Part shown: positions 14,564 to 22,762 of the stretch, piece after piece | How positions within the stretch are numbered: position 1 is the first letter of the stretch | How the letters are laid out: the number at the start of each line of letters is the position of its first letter | Virus record (IMG/VR): IMGVR_UViG_3300043015_001078 | Coordinates: 1 to 38,242 of that record | DNA length: 38,242 nucleotides | Strand: one strand, 5' to 3' | Origin: a virus | Notes under the pieces: generated by a model | What the model was told of the DNA's origin: nothing | Databases searched by the model: none | What the model saw: only the letters and a program-made list of their open reading frames with translations | Position numbers and translations under genes: made by a program

Positions 14564-15330
14564 ATCACAATATGCCATTCGTGATCGGCTCTCCCCTTGT
14601 TGGGTGGAAGTGCGAAAGAGGCGAAGGTTTAAGTTGGTTGCGTAACGCCGTGGAAGTTAAAGAACTTTTCCCACGAGCGCAGTTCTTTGCTGCGTTAGAG
14701 ATTGACGCCAAGGGCTTAGAGCCGTATCAGGAGTTATTAGATTTACTGGAACAGGTCAATGGTACTTGGTGGACGTATTCTTTGAACGATAACGAAAGCA
14801 AGGTAACAAGTTTCAATCGTTGGATTCGTATTGAGATGGGTCGCAACCTTGTTCGTGAATTCGCTCAGCGGGGAAGGTTGATGTCGGGTAATCATTGGGG
14901 AGAAGATACTCCACAGGAAGACGCTGTAAATTTTGAAGCAATTTACTACATCGACTCCGACATGGTACTAGAAGCGGATCACATTAGCAAGTTAATGGAA
15001 GTTGATCACCCCATGGTGGGTCTTAATGTCCCTGCTTACTGCTTGACTGGCAAAGTCATCAACGAAGACCCTCTGATTGAAGAGCATTGGAACACGGCAG
15101 GAAGTTTGTGGGTCAACTCCCCTGCTTACTACGAGTTGGTTTGGCAGCATAACTCGTACATGAATTTGAGTGACGACCCTGCAACACAATATGCTATGGA
15201 ACGTTTAAAGATGCACGAAAGCGAGGAGACTTGGGGTCAGACTTGGGTCCGAAAAGATGTGTCTGTTGAGCATGAAGTTCCAAATTTGGTTTCTATTGAA
15301 GATCGGGATGTTCCAGATCGTGAGTTGTGA
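14548..15330 (+). CDS. Glycosyltransferase, GT-A fold with DxD motif
   Basis: A 260-aa protein. The N-terminal half reads as a GT-A nucleotide-binding fold, and YYIDSDM (D136-S-D138) is a clear DxD metal/nucleotide-sugar site, followed by HPMVGLNVPAY and an acceptor-side helical region with TAGSLWVNSPAYYEL. AAGGAG is 7 nt upstream of the ATG. It overlaps the GDPD-like gene by 16 nt, and its TGA overlaps the next ATG (TGATG). Third glycosyltransferase of the operon. Confidence 0.78.
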   Translation: MFREVDHNMPFVIGSPLVGWKCERGEGLSWLRNAVEVKELFPRAQFFAALEIDAKGLEPYQELLDLLEQVNGTWWTYSLNDNESKVTSFNRWIRIEMGRNLVREFAQRGRLMSGNHWGEDTPQEDAVNFEAIYYIDSDMVLEADHISKLMEVDHPMVGLNVPAYCLTGKVINEDPLIEEHWNTAGSLWVNSPAYYELVWQHNSYMNLSDDPATQYAMERLKMHESEETWGQTWVRKDVSVEHEVPNLVSIEDRDVPDREL

Positions 15331-15710
15331 TGGCGGCGAACTATGGCAAAAATGCCAAAGCAAAGGCTACTAAACTTCACAGTCTTTACGTTCGTACTAG
15401 AGATAAGTTTACTTGTCGCTGGTGTGGTGCTACTAAGGAACAGGGTAAGCAAATTCAGTGTGCCCACATTATTTCTCGTAGTATTTCTGCCACTCGGACT
15501 GACGAGCGCAATGCGGTTGCCTTATGTGCGTCGTGCCATTGGGCACAGTCTAAGAATCCTTTAGTGTGGGCACGTTGGCTTGAGCAGGAGTTAGGTAAGG
15601 AACATTTAGATGATCTTCTTGAACGAGGTGTTCCGGGCATTAAAGTTGACTGGCAGGTTGAATGCGCTAGGCTTGAAATCGCCCTTGCTACTTTGGACAC
15701 AACGTGGTAA
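15330..15710 (+). CDS. HNH endonuclease
   Basis: A 126-aa protein: VRTRDKFTCRWCGA (CxxC at about 28-31), CAHIISRSISATRTDERNAV (His/Asn core, about 44-63) and LCASCHWAQS (about 65-74). This is a well-formed zinc-bound HNH nuclease of the NinG/homing-like type. ATG 15330 overlaps the preceding stop as TGATG; the GTG at 15327 is a weaker alternative. It marks the end of the carbohydrate operon, and a second transcript begins in its last codons. Confidence 0.82.
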   Translation: MAANYGKNAKAKATKLHSLYVRTRDKFTCRWCGATKEQGKQIQCAHIISRSISATRTDERNAVALCASCHWAQSKNPLVWARWLEQELGKEHLDDLLERGVPGIKVDWQVECARLEIALATLDTTW

Positions 15711-15713
15711 TAT
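15685..15713 (+). promoter_or_regulatory. Internal promoter, leaderless type
   Basis: TTGCTA (15685-15690), a 17-nt spacer ending TGG (extended -10), and TAATAT (15708-15713), all overlapping the 3' end of the HNH gene. ATG 15720 follows the -10 by 6 nt and has no Shine-Dalgarno sequence. Confidence 0.6.
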
Positions 15714-15719
15714 ATGTCT

Positions 15720-16070
15720 ATGAATTCGTATAGAACTGCGCCAATTAGCCCTGCTGAGGTAGAATCAGAGTTGCTTAGGCTGACTTCTGAAATTGAGCGA
15801 GAAACCGAAGAGTTTGAGGTCTTGGCTAAAGACCATGCGGGTAAAGAAGCAGAGTACAAGAAGCAGTGGTTTAAGGAGTACTTGGCCGCTGAAGGCGCAG
15901 TTAAGCAAAAGGAAAGTTGGGCAGGCTATAAGACTAGCGAGTTGCATTATGACTCCATGATCGCTGAAGCACTTGTTAAGGCAAAGAGAGAAAAACTTCA
16001 CTCGCTCCGCACTGCTTGTGATGCTTTGCGCACGATTGCGGCTAATGTCAGGTCACAAACTAAGTTCTGA
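15720..16070 (+). CDS. Helical coiled-coil phage protein, function unknown
   Basis: A 116-aa protein, almost wholly helical and charged (for example SEIERETEEFEVLAKDHAGK), ending in a segment LHSLRTACDALRTIAANVR. Proteins with this C-terminal pattern are common next to recombination or ParB genes in siphophages, but no activity is known. I place the start at ATG 15720 because the -10 box ends 6 nt upstream; ATG 15714 would lie between promoter and predicted start site. Confidence 0.7.
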   Translation: MNSYRTAPISPAEVESELLRLTSEIERETEEFEVLAKDHAGKEAEYKKQWFKEYLAAEGAVKQKESWAGYKTSELHYDSMIAEALVKAKREKLHSLRTACDALRTIAANVRSQTKF

Positions 16071-16075
16071 GGTAA

Positions 16076-16885
16076 ATGATGATTCACAACATTGCAGGAA
16101 ATATTGAAGGTCTAGCAGTTGATATTGACTTGCTACAGCCGTTAGAAAACAACGCTAGGCGTGGTGATGTTGATGCTATCATGGCGTCCTACTCCAAATT
16201 TGGGCAAGTTAAGCCCATCGTCGCTGTAGAAAACGAAAGCGGTGGATTAACAGTTATTGCTGGCAACCATCAGTTAGAAGCGGCGAAGCGTTTGGGGTGG
16301 CAACAGATTGCGGTATCCATCGTGGACCTAGACCAAGAGAACGCCCTTGCTTTTGCATTGGCTGATAACCGAATATCTGAACTAGGTACTACTGATACCG
16401 ACTTGTTGTACGACATGCTTACAGAAACTATGGGGTACGACGAGGACTTTTTTGAGGCTTTGGGATGGGACGACTTTTCTGTTGCGGCAATCGAAAACAT
16501 TATCATCAGTGATTCACTTGGAAACACTCCTGATCCGAATGCTGGATGGACTGCCCCCGAGATTGTAGTGAACGACATTTCTACTACTCCGGCAGTTGAG
16601 ACTCAACCTAACGCCCCTTCGGTACCTTCAGACGAAGGCACCGCTACTGCTCCCACGCCTCAGTCTGTGGCTGTTGAGAATATTGTGACGCAAGGAAGTA
16701 CAGCGGCGGGTACGTCGGGAACTAGAAATGCCGCCATTCAGTTCACACTTGTTTTTGACAGCGCCGAGCAGCAGTCTACGTGGTACTCTTTCCTAAAGTG
16801 GCTTAAGGAGAATGCAGCGTATGACGGCGATACGACCTCTGAGCGCTTGTTAGACTTTATCGCCCAGCACTCTCCCAGAGGTTAA
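16076..16885 (+). CDS. ParB/Srx-fold protein with a GNHQ variant motif
   Basis: A 269-aa protein. The N-terminal part (about 15-110) is a ParB-like domain: LQPLENNARRGDVD, FGQVKPIVAVE, and VIAGNHQLEAAKRLGW (63-66 GNHQ, where most family members have GxHR). A low-complexity Pro/Thr/Ala-rich linker (about 165-225) leads to a C-terminal helical segment. ParB-like proteins without a segregation partner in phages often accompany DNA-modification or PAPS-reductase genes, as here. The Arg-to-Gln change may alter nucleotide or DNA chemistry. GAGG precedes ATG 16076; ATG 16079 is equivalent. Confidence 0.8.
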   Translation: MMIHNIAGNIEGLAVDIDLLQPLENNARRGDVDAIMASYSKFGQVKPIVAVENESGGLTVIAGNHQLEAAKRLGWQQIAVSIVDLDQENALAFALADNRISELGTTDTDLLYDMLTETMGYDEDFFEALGWDDFSVAAIENIIISDSLGNTPDPNAGWTAPEIVVNDISTTPAVETQPNAPSVPSDEGTATAPTPQSVAVENIVTQGSTAAGTSGTRNAAIQFTLVFDSAEQQSTWYSFLKWLKENAAYDGDTTSERLLDFIAQHSPRG

Positions 16886-16886
16886 C

Positions 16887-18059
16887 ATGCCTAGGCGGAG
16901 AATGTTTTTGGACATGAATTGTGTCGATGCTGCACGAGAACGCATGAGACATGTGTATGACACTTTTGATACGGTCTGTGTCCAGTTCAGCGGGGGTAAA
17001 GATTCAACGGCTTGCTTATATTTGGCAAAAGAAATCCACGAAGAGCGTGGTCTTGGACCCGTCAAAGCGATTTTTCGTGATGAAGAAATGCTGTCACCTG
17101 CCGTAGAAGATTACGTTACCCGAGTCAGTAACTATGACTGGGTAGATATGGAGTGGTATTGTCTTCCGCAAGGGCAGGAACTCTGGGTTTTAGGTAGACG
17201 CCAGTATGTGTTATTGTGGTCTAAGAATCGTGAGCGGAAGGGTCGGCTTTTCAGGCCGTTCCCTGAGAATGCATTGCGGGCCGAGCACTTCGGTCTTGAT
17301 CCTGAGAAAGCGATTCCTCGCAAGATTGATGAGTATACCATGCAGGGCAAGAAGGGGCGTACTGCGTTCATTACGGGGGTGCGGGCTAACGAGTCCATGA
17401 TTCGGTATAGGACTGTCACGCAGAAGTTACACGAGAACTATATCAACCGGCCTTTTAAACTTTCAAAAGCGATTCCTTTACGTTTTGCTAAAGTCATCTA
17501 TGACTGGACATCTGATGATGTTTTGAAGTTTATCCACGAAGAGCACAATGGTGAGTACTGTGAATACTATGACTATGCGGCTATGAGTGGGGCTAACCAG
17601 AGAGTCGGCATTCCTCTACACTCTGTTGCGGCCCGACGGCTTTCTGATGTATTACGCACTGAACCAGAGTTTTATGATGAACTGTATCGCTGTTTCCCCA
17701 CGATTGAAGCCCAGCGACAGTTGTGGGCGGAGTTTGATATTGAAGCAGCGATTGACTTTTATGCAGAAGATGGTTGGAAGGGTGTAAAGAATTGCATTGA
17801 TGATAATGTCCTTACTCCGGGCCTCCACAGGGCGGCGTTAGTGTATTCAAACGAATTTAAAAAGAAGCACGCTAATGACCCGTATGGCTATCCTGTCGAT
17901 CATTTAATCCGAACACTTCTATTGAACTCGTTTATGGGTTCTCCTAGTCCTGTAGGCCCAAAGACTAAAGCACACAATAAAAGGGTTGCTTTGTTAGAAG
18001 ATGAAACTCAGCAGTTGATGGATGCCGACAGCCTTGACTGGCAAGACGATACACGGTAA
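16887..18059 (+). CDS. PAPS reductase-like (IbrA-type) ATP-pyrophosphatase
   Basis: A 390-aa protein with the PP-loop SGGKDST (35-41) in CVQFSGGKDSTACLYLA, followed by FRDEEMLSPAV, a conserved RRQYVLLW region, FITGVRANES and KVIYDWTSDDVLKFI. The C-terminal half is specific to the IbrA/DUF3440-like branch, with MSGANQRVGIPLHS. The PP-loop activates a substrate by adenylation; in related enzymes this leads to sulfate reduction or sulfur transfer. The ECGLH iron-sulfur motif of true PAPS reductases is not seen. It is sandwiched between two ParB-like genes, the arrangement known for ibrA/ibrB, with an extra ParB on the other side. Confidence 0.85.
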   Translation: MPRRRMFLDMNCVDAARERMRHVYDTFDTVCVQFSGGKDSTACLYLAKEIHEERGLGPVKAIFRDEEMLSPAVEDYVTRVSNYDWVDMEWYCLPQGQELWVLGRRQYVLLWSKNRERKGRLFRPFPENALRAEHFGLDPEKAIPRKIDEYTMQGKKGRTAFITGVRANESMIRYRTVTQKLHENYINRPFKLSKAIPLRFAKVIYDWTSDDVLKFIHEEHNGEYCEYYDYAAMSGANQRVGIPLHSVAARRLSDVLRTEPEFYDELYRCFPTIEAQRQLWAEFDIEAAIDFYAEDGWKGVKNCIDDNVLTPGLHRAALVYSNEFKKKHANDPYGYPVDHLIRTLLLNSFMGSPSPVGPKTKAHNKRVALLEDETQQLMDADSLDWQDDTR

Positions 18060-18062
18060 AGT
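18034..18062 (+). promoter_or_regulatory. Internal promoter, leaderless type
   Basis: TTGACT (18034-18039), a 17-nt spacer and TAAAGT (18057-18062) within the end of the PAPS-reductase-like gene; the -10 contains its stop codon. ATG 18069 follows by 6 nt with no Shine-Dalgarno sequence, predicting a leaderless message for the second ParB-like gene. Confidence 0.6.
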
Positions 18063-18068
18063 AAATCC

Positions 18069-18590
18069 ATGGATTATTGTAAAACGTCAGACTTGCGTCC
18101 CGCAAAGTGGTCATCAGCATCATATATTGTTGCGCCTGATTACAAACGTCTTTCCGAGTCCATCAGAGACCGTGGCATGTTGCACCCTATTGTCATACAA
18201 AAAGATGGTACAATTATTGACGGCTATCATCGTTGGACTATCGCCAACGAGCAGAACATGAAGAAAGTTCCTGTCAATGTGGTTAAGTGTGATGATGTTG
18301 AGGCCATGCTTTTACATATTGAGTTAAACAGGTACAGGGGAATGATTATTGCTAAGTACCTTTCTAGACTGATGCAAGCGGTAATGCAATCTAAGCGATT
18401 TACTGAAGAAGAACTTCGTAAGCGTCTTGCAATGAGTTACGATGAGTTTGATATTCTGCTAGACGGGTCGCTTATCAAGATGCGAAAAATCAAGCAACAT
18501 TCATATTCGCCTGCTTGGGTTCCGATTGAGTCCAAGACTGGCGAAGATATTCATATTGAAAAGCCTACGGGGCATTCTGAACAAGCATAG
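18069..18590 (+). CDS. ParB-like (IbrB-type) protein
   Basis: A 173-aa protein with a ParB/Srx core: LRPAKW, YKRLSESIRDRGMLHPIVI, TIIDGYHRWTIAN (GYHR 52-55) and PVNVVKCDDVE, then a helical C-terminal part (about 90-140, with LSRLMQAVMQSKRFTEEELRKRL in two pieces) like an HTH-type DNA-binding region. IbrB-type ParB proteins are the known partners of IbrA PAPS-reductase-like proteins. Unlike the first ParB here it keeps the canonical GxHR. Starts from its own leaderless promoter although it lies 9 nt after the reductase gene. Confidence 0.8.
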   Translation: MDYCKTSDLRPAKWSSASYIVAPDYKRLSESIRDRGMLHPIVIQKDGTIIDGYHRWTIANEQNMKKVPVNVVKCDDVEAMLLHIELNRYRGMIIAKYLSRLMQAVMQSKRFTEEELRKRLAMSYDEFDILLDGSLIKMRKIKQHSYSPAWVPIESKTGEDIHIEKPTGHSEQA

Positions 18591-18599
18591 GAGAATAAC

Positions 18600-18926
18600 A
18601 TGGAAATGAACGCATATCAAGCCGCCGCAAAAGAAACTGCGGTATTCCCACCCGATCAAGGAATTGTGTACACTGCACTAGGTCTTGCAAGTGAGGCAGG
18701 CGAAGTAACCGATAAGGTTAAGAAGGTCATTCGTGACAGCGGAGGAGTTTTCTCCGACGAAGCACGAGAGGCAATCAAGAAAGAACTCGGAGACGTTCTT
18801 TGGTATGTATCTGGCCTTGCTTGGGAACTGGGTTACACTCTTACCGAGGTAGCCGACGCAAACATTGAAAAGTTGTCTAGCCGTTTTGAGCGTGGTAAGA
18901 TTGGCGGCTCCGGGGATGACAGGTAA
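18600..18926 (+). CDS. MazG-like nucleotide pyrophosphohydrolase
   Basis: A 108-aa all-alpha NTP pyrophosphatase. The metal-binding glutamates and aspartate lie in LASEAGEVTDKVKK (ExxE, about 29-42) and KKELGDVLWYVSGLAW (ExxD, about 59-74). MazG-like enzymes hydrolyse (d)NTPs, possibly non-canonical ones, or lower ppGpp in infected cells. It may protect the pool if the phage modifies nucleotides, but this is inference. GGAG is 7 nt before ATG. Overlaps the next gene by 11 nt. Confidence 0.87.
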   Translation: MEMNAYQAAAKETAVFPPDQGIVYTALGLASEAGEVTDKVKKVIRDSGGVFSDEAREAIKKELGDVLWYVSGLAWELGYTLTEVADANIEKLSSRFERGKIGGSGDDR

Positions 18927-19866
18927 TTCTTGGCTTTCTCTTGTAACTTCGACCGGCAACCTTGAGTCGGCCAAGTCTTACGAATCGTTACTGAGTGCCG
19001 CTCACGCTGACTATTCAGTAGTCACAAATCAGGTGTACGTCTATGACCGTTTCGTGAATGCGTTTGTTCAGGTGCCGAATAGGTTTGTTACCGGTCGTGA
19101 AATTGACGAACGGCTAGAGAACTGGGAAGTTGTCAAAGAGCGCTATGAGGTAGAGCAGAACCAAAAGATTTTAGAACGTGCTTACGCTTTAATCCGCAAA
19201 TACAACGGCTCAGCAGTTTTCACTGGATGTGGTGTACTTGATGAAGGCCGAAAGTTCTTTACTGTAGTTCGTACTGGCTCAATAACTATTCCTACTCTAG
19301 ATCAGAGCAATGACATCATTGATTCCTACACAGTGATTATGACCTCACACGATGGAAGTATCCCTATTTGTTATTACAGTCTAGATAGTAGGCGCTCAAA
19401 TAACACGACATATCGTTTCTCTAGTTCCCCTACAGCAGAGTTCAGTATTAGAAAACGCCATACACCTAGTGGGGCCAACCTGAATGAAGAGGTAACGGAA
19501 GCATTAAATATGCGAATAAACTGGTCGGAGTATATGGGTTCCGCTATCGGGAAGTTATTTGTTCCTGTCTCTGCTTCAACAGTAGATAAAGCGCTAGAAA
19601 AATTCTGGCCTACAGAGTATGCTGCTACAGAGAAAAAACGTGAACATGCTGAAGGTGTCCACGAAACGATTATCGACTTGTATCACAGTTCTAGCAATGT
19701 TGGGGCGTTTGGTACATGCAGGTGGTCGTTGTTGAACGCAATAAATGAGTACATTGATTTTCATCGCAATATTCCTGATGATGAAGCAGCGCAGCACTCA
19801 CTAGAGATTGATAATTATAGCCACCGACTGAAGTTGAACGTTTTCCAATGGTTGAATACATTTTAG
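18916..19866 (+). CDS. DUF932-like phage/plasmid protein
   Basis: A 316-aa protein (MTGNSWLSLV...) that resembles the DUF932/TIGR03299 family: N-terminal SLLSAAHADYSVVTNQVY, a central beta-rich region (VFTGCGVLDEGRKFFTVVR, DSYTVIMTSHDG), then KRHTPSGANLNEE (the RHT motif) and a helical C-terminus ending WSLLNAINEYIDF, close to the W..YNA.TEY pattern. Function of the family is unknown; members occur on phages and plasmids. ATG 18916 overlaps the MazG-like stop by 11 nt and has GGGG upstream; the earlier in-frame ATG is inside that gene. Confidence 0.72.
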   Translation: MTGNSWLSLVTSTGNLESAKSYESLLSAAHADYSVVTNQVYVYDRFVNAFVQVPNRFVTGREIDERLENWEVVKERYEVEQNQKILERAYALIRKYNGSAVFTGCGVLDEGRKFFTVVRTGSITIPTLDQSNDIIDSYTVIMTSHDGSIPICYYSLDSRRSNNTTYRFSSSPTAEFSIRKRHTPSGANLNEEVTEALNMRINWSEYMGSAIGKLFVPVSASTVDKALEKFWPTEYAATEKKREHAEGVHETIIDLYHSSSNVGAFGTCRWSLLNAINEYIDFHRNIPDDEAAQHSLEIDNYSHRLKLNVFQWLNTF

Positions 19867-20391
19867 ATGATTTTGTCATCATCAGAGATTTTACTGAGCA
19901 TTGTGATGCTCTTCTAGAGATGGTTCAAAATCCTCGTGAGGGGGAAATAGTTGAAATGCCTGATCGTTGTTATAACTTTTTCACTAAGCACGTAGTCGAT
20001 GGCGGCAACCCCGAATCAATAGACGACATGACTATACTTTGCTATTCAGAAGAAATTAAAACTGCTTTACTAAGTGTGTTCAATTTTAACGGGATAATGA
20101 ATAATAACCTACCGGCAGTTGTGTATCCAGAAGGATGCGGTATGGGTTTGCACGACGACATGTACCATAATTCCGATGATCCTGAGCAACGTGAAAAAGT
20201 ACATGTATACAGTTCAGTTCACTATTTAAACGATGACTATCAAGGTGGCGAACTGGTATTCCCTGATTTAAATTTGACAATAAATCCTGAAAAGAATATG
20301 CTATTACTATTCGGTTGCCACCATAAACATCGTGGTAACCCATCAACAGGCGGTATAAAGATTTCGTCAACAAAGTTTTGGAGAGATGAAG

Positions 20392-20411
<20 letters not shown>
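19848..20411 (+). CDS. 2-oxoglutarate/Fe(II)-dependent oxygenase, prolyl-4-hydroxylase-like
   Basis: A 187-aa protein with the Fe(II) facial triad: LHDDMYH (H102-x-D104) and the distal HHKHRGNPSTGG (H161), followed by K171 in the position of the 2OG-binding Arg/Lys. The strand VYSSVHYLNDDYQGGELVF is the typical P4H-like jelly-roll signature. It may hydroxylate a protein, nucleotide or sugar. It overlaps the DUF932-like gene by 19 nt and precedes an FkbM-like methyltransferase, so a hydroxylation-then-methylation sequence is conceivable. No clear ribosome site; coupling is likely. Confidence 0.85.
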
Positions 20412-21245
<834 letters not shown>

Positions 21246-22562
21246 TCAAATAATGATTTCAATTTTACGTCTTATACCCATACCTAGTCCTGCACACAGG
21301 TTAAATGCGTGGGTAGTAGCGTCAACTTGGTCGTCGTGGACTCTCGCTTCTGGGAATGACGATAACTCATCAATAAATTCTGTGTTCCATGAGGCTCTAA
21401 GTAGTTTAACATTTCCATTAGCAACTGCTGCTGCAAAAGGCTTGGCTCTAGTTACTTTATCGCCTGTTGCTCTTTGTCCAGAGAAGTTGTAACCCGGAAG
21501 AACGTATCTGGCGTACTGGTCAATTAGGTTTTTACCTGCTGACCCCGGTTCCTGTTCCATCTGAATCATAATTTCAGGACCGTCTTCTTCGGCAGTTTCC
21601 TTAATAAACTTTTCAACTTTTTCACCTTTGGCCCGTATACGCCGAACATCCAGAACATAAAATATACCATTATCAAAGGCCCCCAAACATCCAACTGTCC
21701 AGTCAGGGTCGGGATTAGAGTTTGAGGGTTCTGTTCCTGCCAAGTCCCAGAACCGAACTACAGTTGTGTCTTTACTGAGTTCTGGAACTTCACTAGGTTC
21801 AATAATTTCAAAGTTGTTTCTATCGAACATTGAACCGAGGGTTGTCGCCCACCAGTCACCAAACTCTAGCCGCTTACGTTCGATTGGGTCAAGTTCTGAA
21901 AGCATAGCACGGTATGATGTCGGGTCAATTCCGGGGTTATCGGTAAGCATTGAAGGAATGAAGATACGCCCCTTTTCTTTTCCTTCCACTAGGAACCTTT
22001 GGCGCACCCAGTTTGGTGCTGGGTTAGTTGCACATCTCATACGCAAAGGAACTGTGGATAGTGGTCCTGATGCTGGGCGGCGAAGACGAGAGAACATATA
22101 CCTATAATCAGACTCTCTGATTTCTGTAACCTCATCCATCCCGATAAACTGAAATTCCGAACCCTTGTATCGCAGGTAATCATTTACGTTATTCAAGTAA
22201 CCGAATGTGATACGTGCTCCCGAAGGAAACGTTGCGGTATACTGGTTGGCGTTCCAGTGGACATCATCGAATTGCATGATCCACTCTCGGAAGCGGTCCA
22301 TAAGGGCACCGGGAAGCGCAAGGTCGGCATATGTACGACGGAACAGGATTGCCGAGTAGTTGGGGACATCCACGTATTGCAACGCAGCCATGATTAGGGC
22401 CGAAGATTTACCACCGCCCGCCGCTCCGCCAAACATAACTTCTTGTCCTTCTGAGCGAAGAAACACTTTTTGAGTTAATGACGGCTCCTCAACCCAGTAT
22501 TCCGAACGACGTGGCTCTAAGTATTCTTTGATTTTCTGCCAGTCTTGTGTTTGCGTGGACAT
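21246..22562 (-). CDS. terL: Terminase large subunit
   Basis: A 438-aa DNA-packaging motor. ATPase: Walker A in FGGAAGGGKSSA (about 44-55), Walker B QFIGMDEVTE, coupling motif ATNPAP. Nuclease: FWDLAGTE (first acidic residue), QMEQEP, and HDDQVDATTHAF. The gene runs opposite to the portal, its usual downstream neighbour, and shares its promoter region with the divergent small membrane gene. ATG 22562 has AGGAG 10 nt upstream; a TTG seven codons earlier is less likely. No small terminase is recognised in the window. Confidence 0.95.
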   Translation of the reverse strand: MSTQTQDWQKIKEYLEPRRSEYWVEEPSLTQKVFLRSEGQEVMFGGAAGGGKSSALIMAALQYVDVPNYSAILFRRTYADLALPGALMDRFREWIMQFDDVHWNANQYTATFPSGARITFGYLNNVNDYLRYKGSEFQFIGMDEVTEIRESDYRYMFSRLRRPASGPLSTVPLRMRCATNPAPNWVRQRFLVEGKEKGRIFIPSMLTDNPGIDPTSYRAMLSELDPIERKRLEFGDWWATTLGSMFDRNNFEIIEPSEVPELSKDTTVVRFWDLAGTEPSNSNPDPDWTVGCLGAFDNGIFYVLDVRRIRAKGEKVEKFIKETAEEDGPEIMIQMEQEPGSAGKNLIDQYARYVLPGYNFSGQRATGDKVTRAKPFAAAVANGNVKLLRASWNTEFIDELSSFPEARVHDDQVDATTHAFNLCAGLGMGIRRKIEIII

Positions 22563-22568
22563 ATCTGC

Positions 22569-22597
22569 TTGTCTCCTAGACAAATAAAAGGTACAGT
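22569..22597 (+). promoter_or_regulatory. Head-operon promoter, leaderless type, overlapping the terL promoter
   Basis: Plus strand: TTGTCT (22569-22574), 17-nt spacer, TACAGT (22592-22597), then ATG 22604 after 6 nt. On the minus strand TATACT (22595-22600) is a good -10 for terL with a weak -35. The two -10 boxes overlap, so only one polymerase can bind at a time; divergent expression may be mutually exclusive. Confidence 0.6.
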
Positions 22598-22603
22598 ATA
22601 CCT

Positions 22604-22762
22604 ATGAGGAATATTCTAAATCGTGCTGCCGTCGCCCATTTACTCATGGGCGCTGGTATACTATTAATAGGCTTTGGTATTAGTATACTGAGTTTGGGGT
22701 GGGGTCTGGCAAGTGCTGGCCTCACTTGTGGAATTTACGGCTATCTGCTAGGGGCTGAATAA
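22604..22762 (+). CDS. 52-aa membrane protein upstream of the portal
   Basis: A short gene starting MRNILNRAAV and ending YLLGAE, with two hydrophobic segments (about 8-30 and 33-50). It has no Shine-Dalgarno sequence but sits exactly 6 nt after a -10 box, and its TAA overlaps the portal ATG (TAATG), which strongly supports translation and coupling. It is too small to be typed; it could be a membrane-anchoring or assembly factor. This is an easily overlooked gene, because it is shorter than most gene-finding cutoffs. Confidence 0.7.
   Translation: MRNILNRAAVAHLLMGAGILLIGFGISILSLGWGLASAGLTCGIYGYLLGAE

Noticed and set aside
16076-18590. ParB plasmid-type partition system
   Set aside because: No ParA ATPase or parS-like repeats are visible, and both ParB-like proteins flank a PAPS-reductase-like gene instead.
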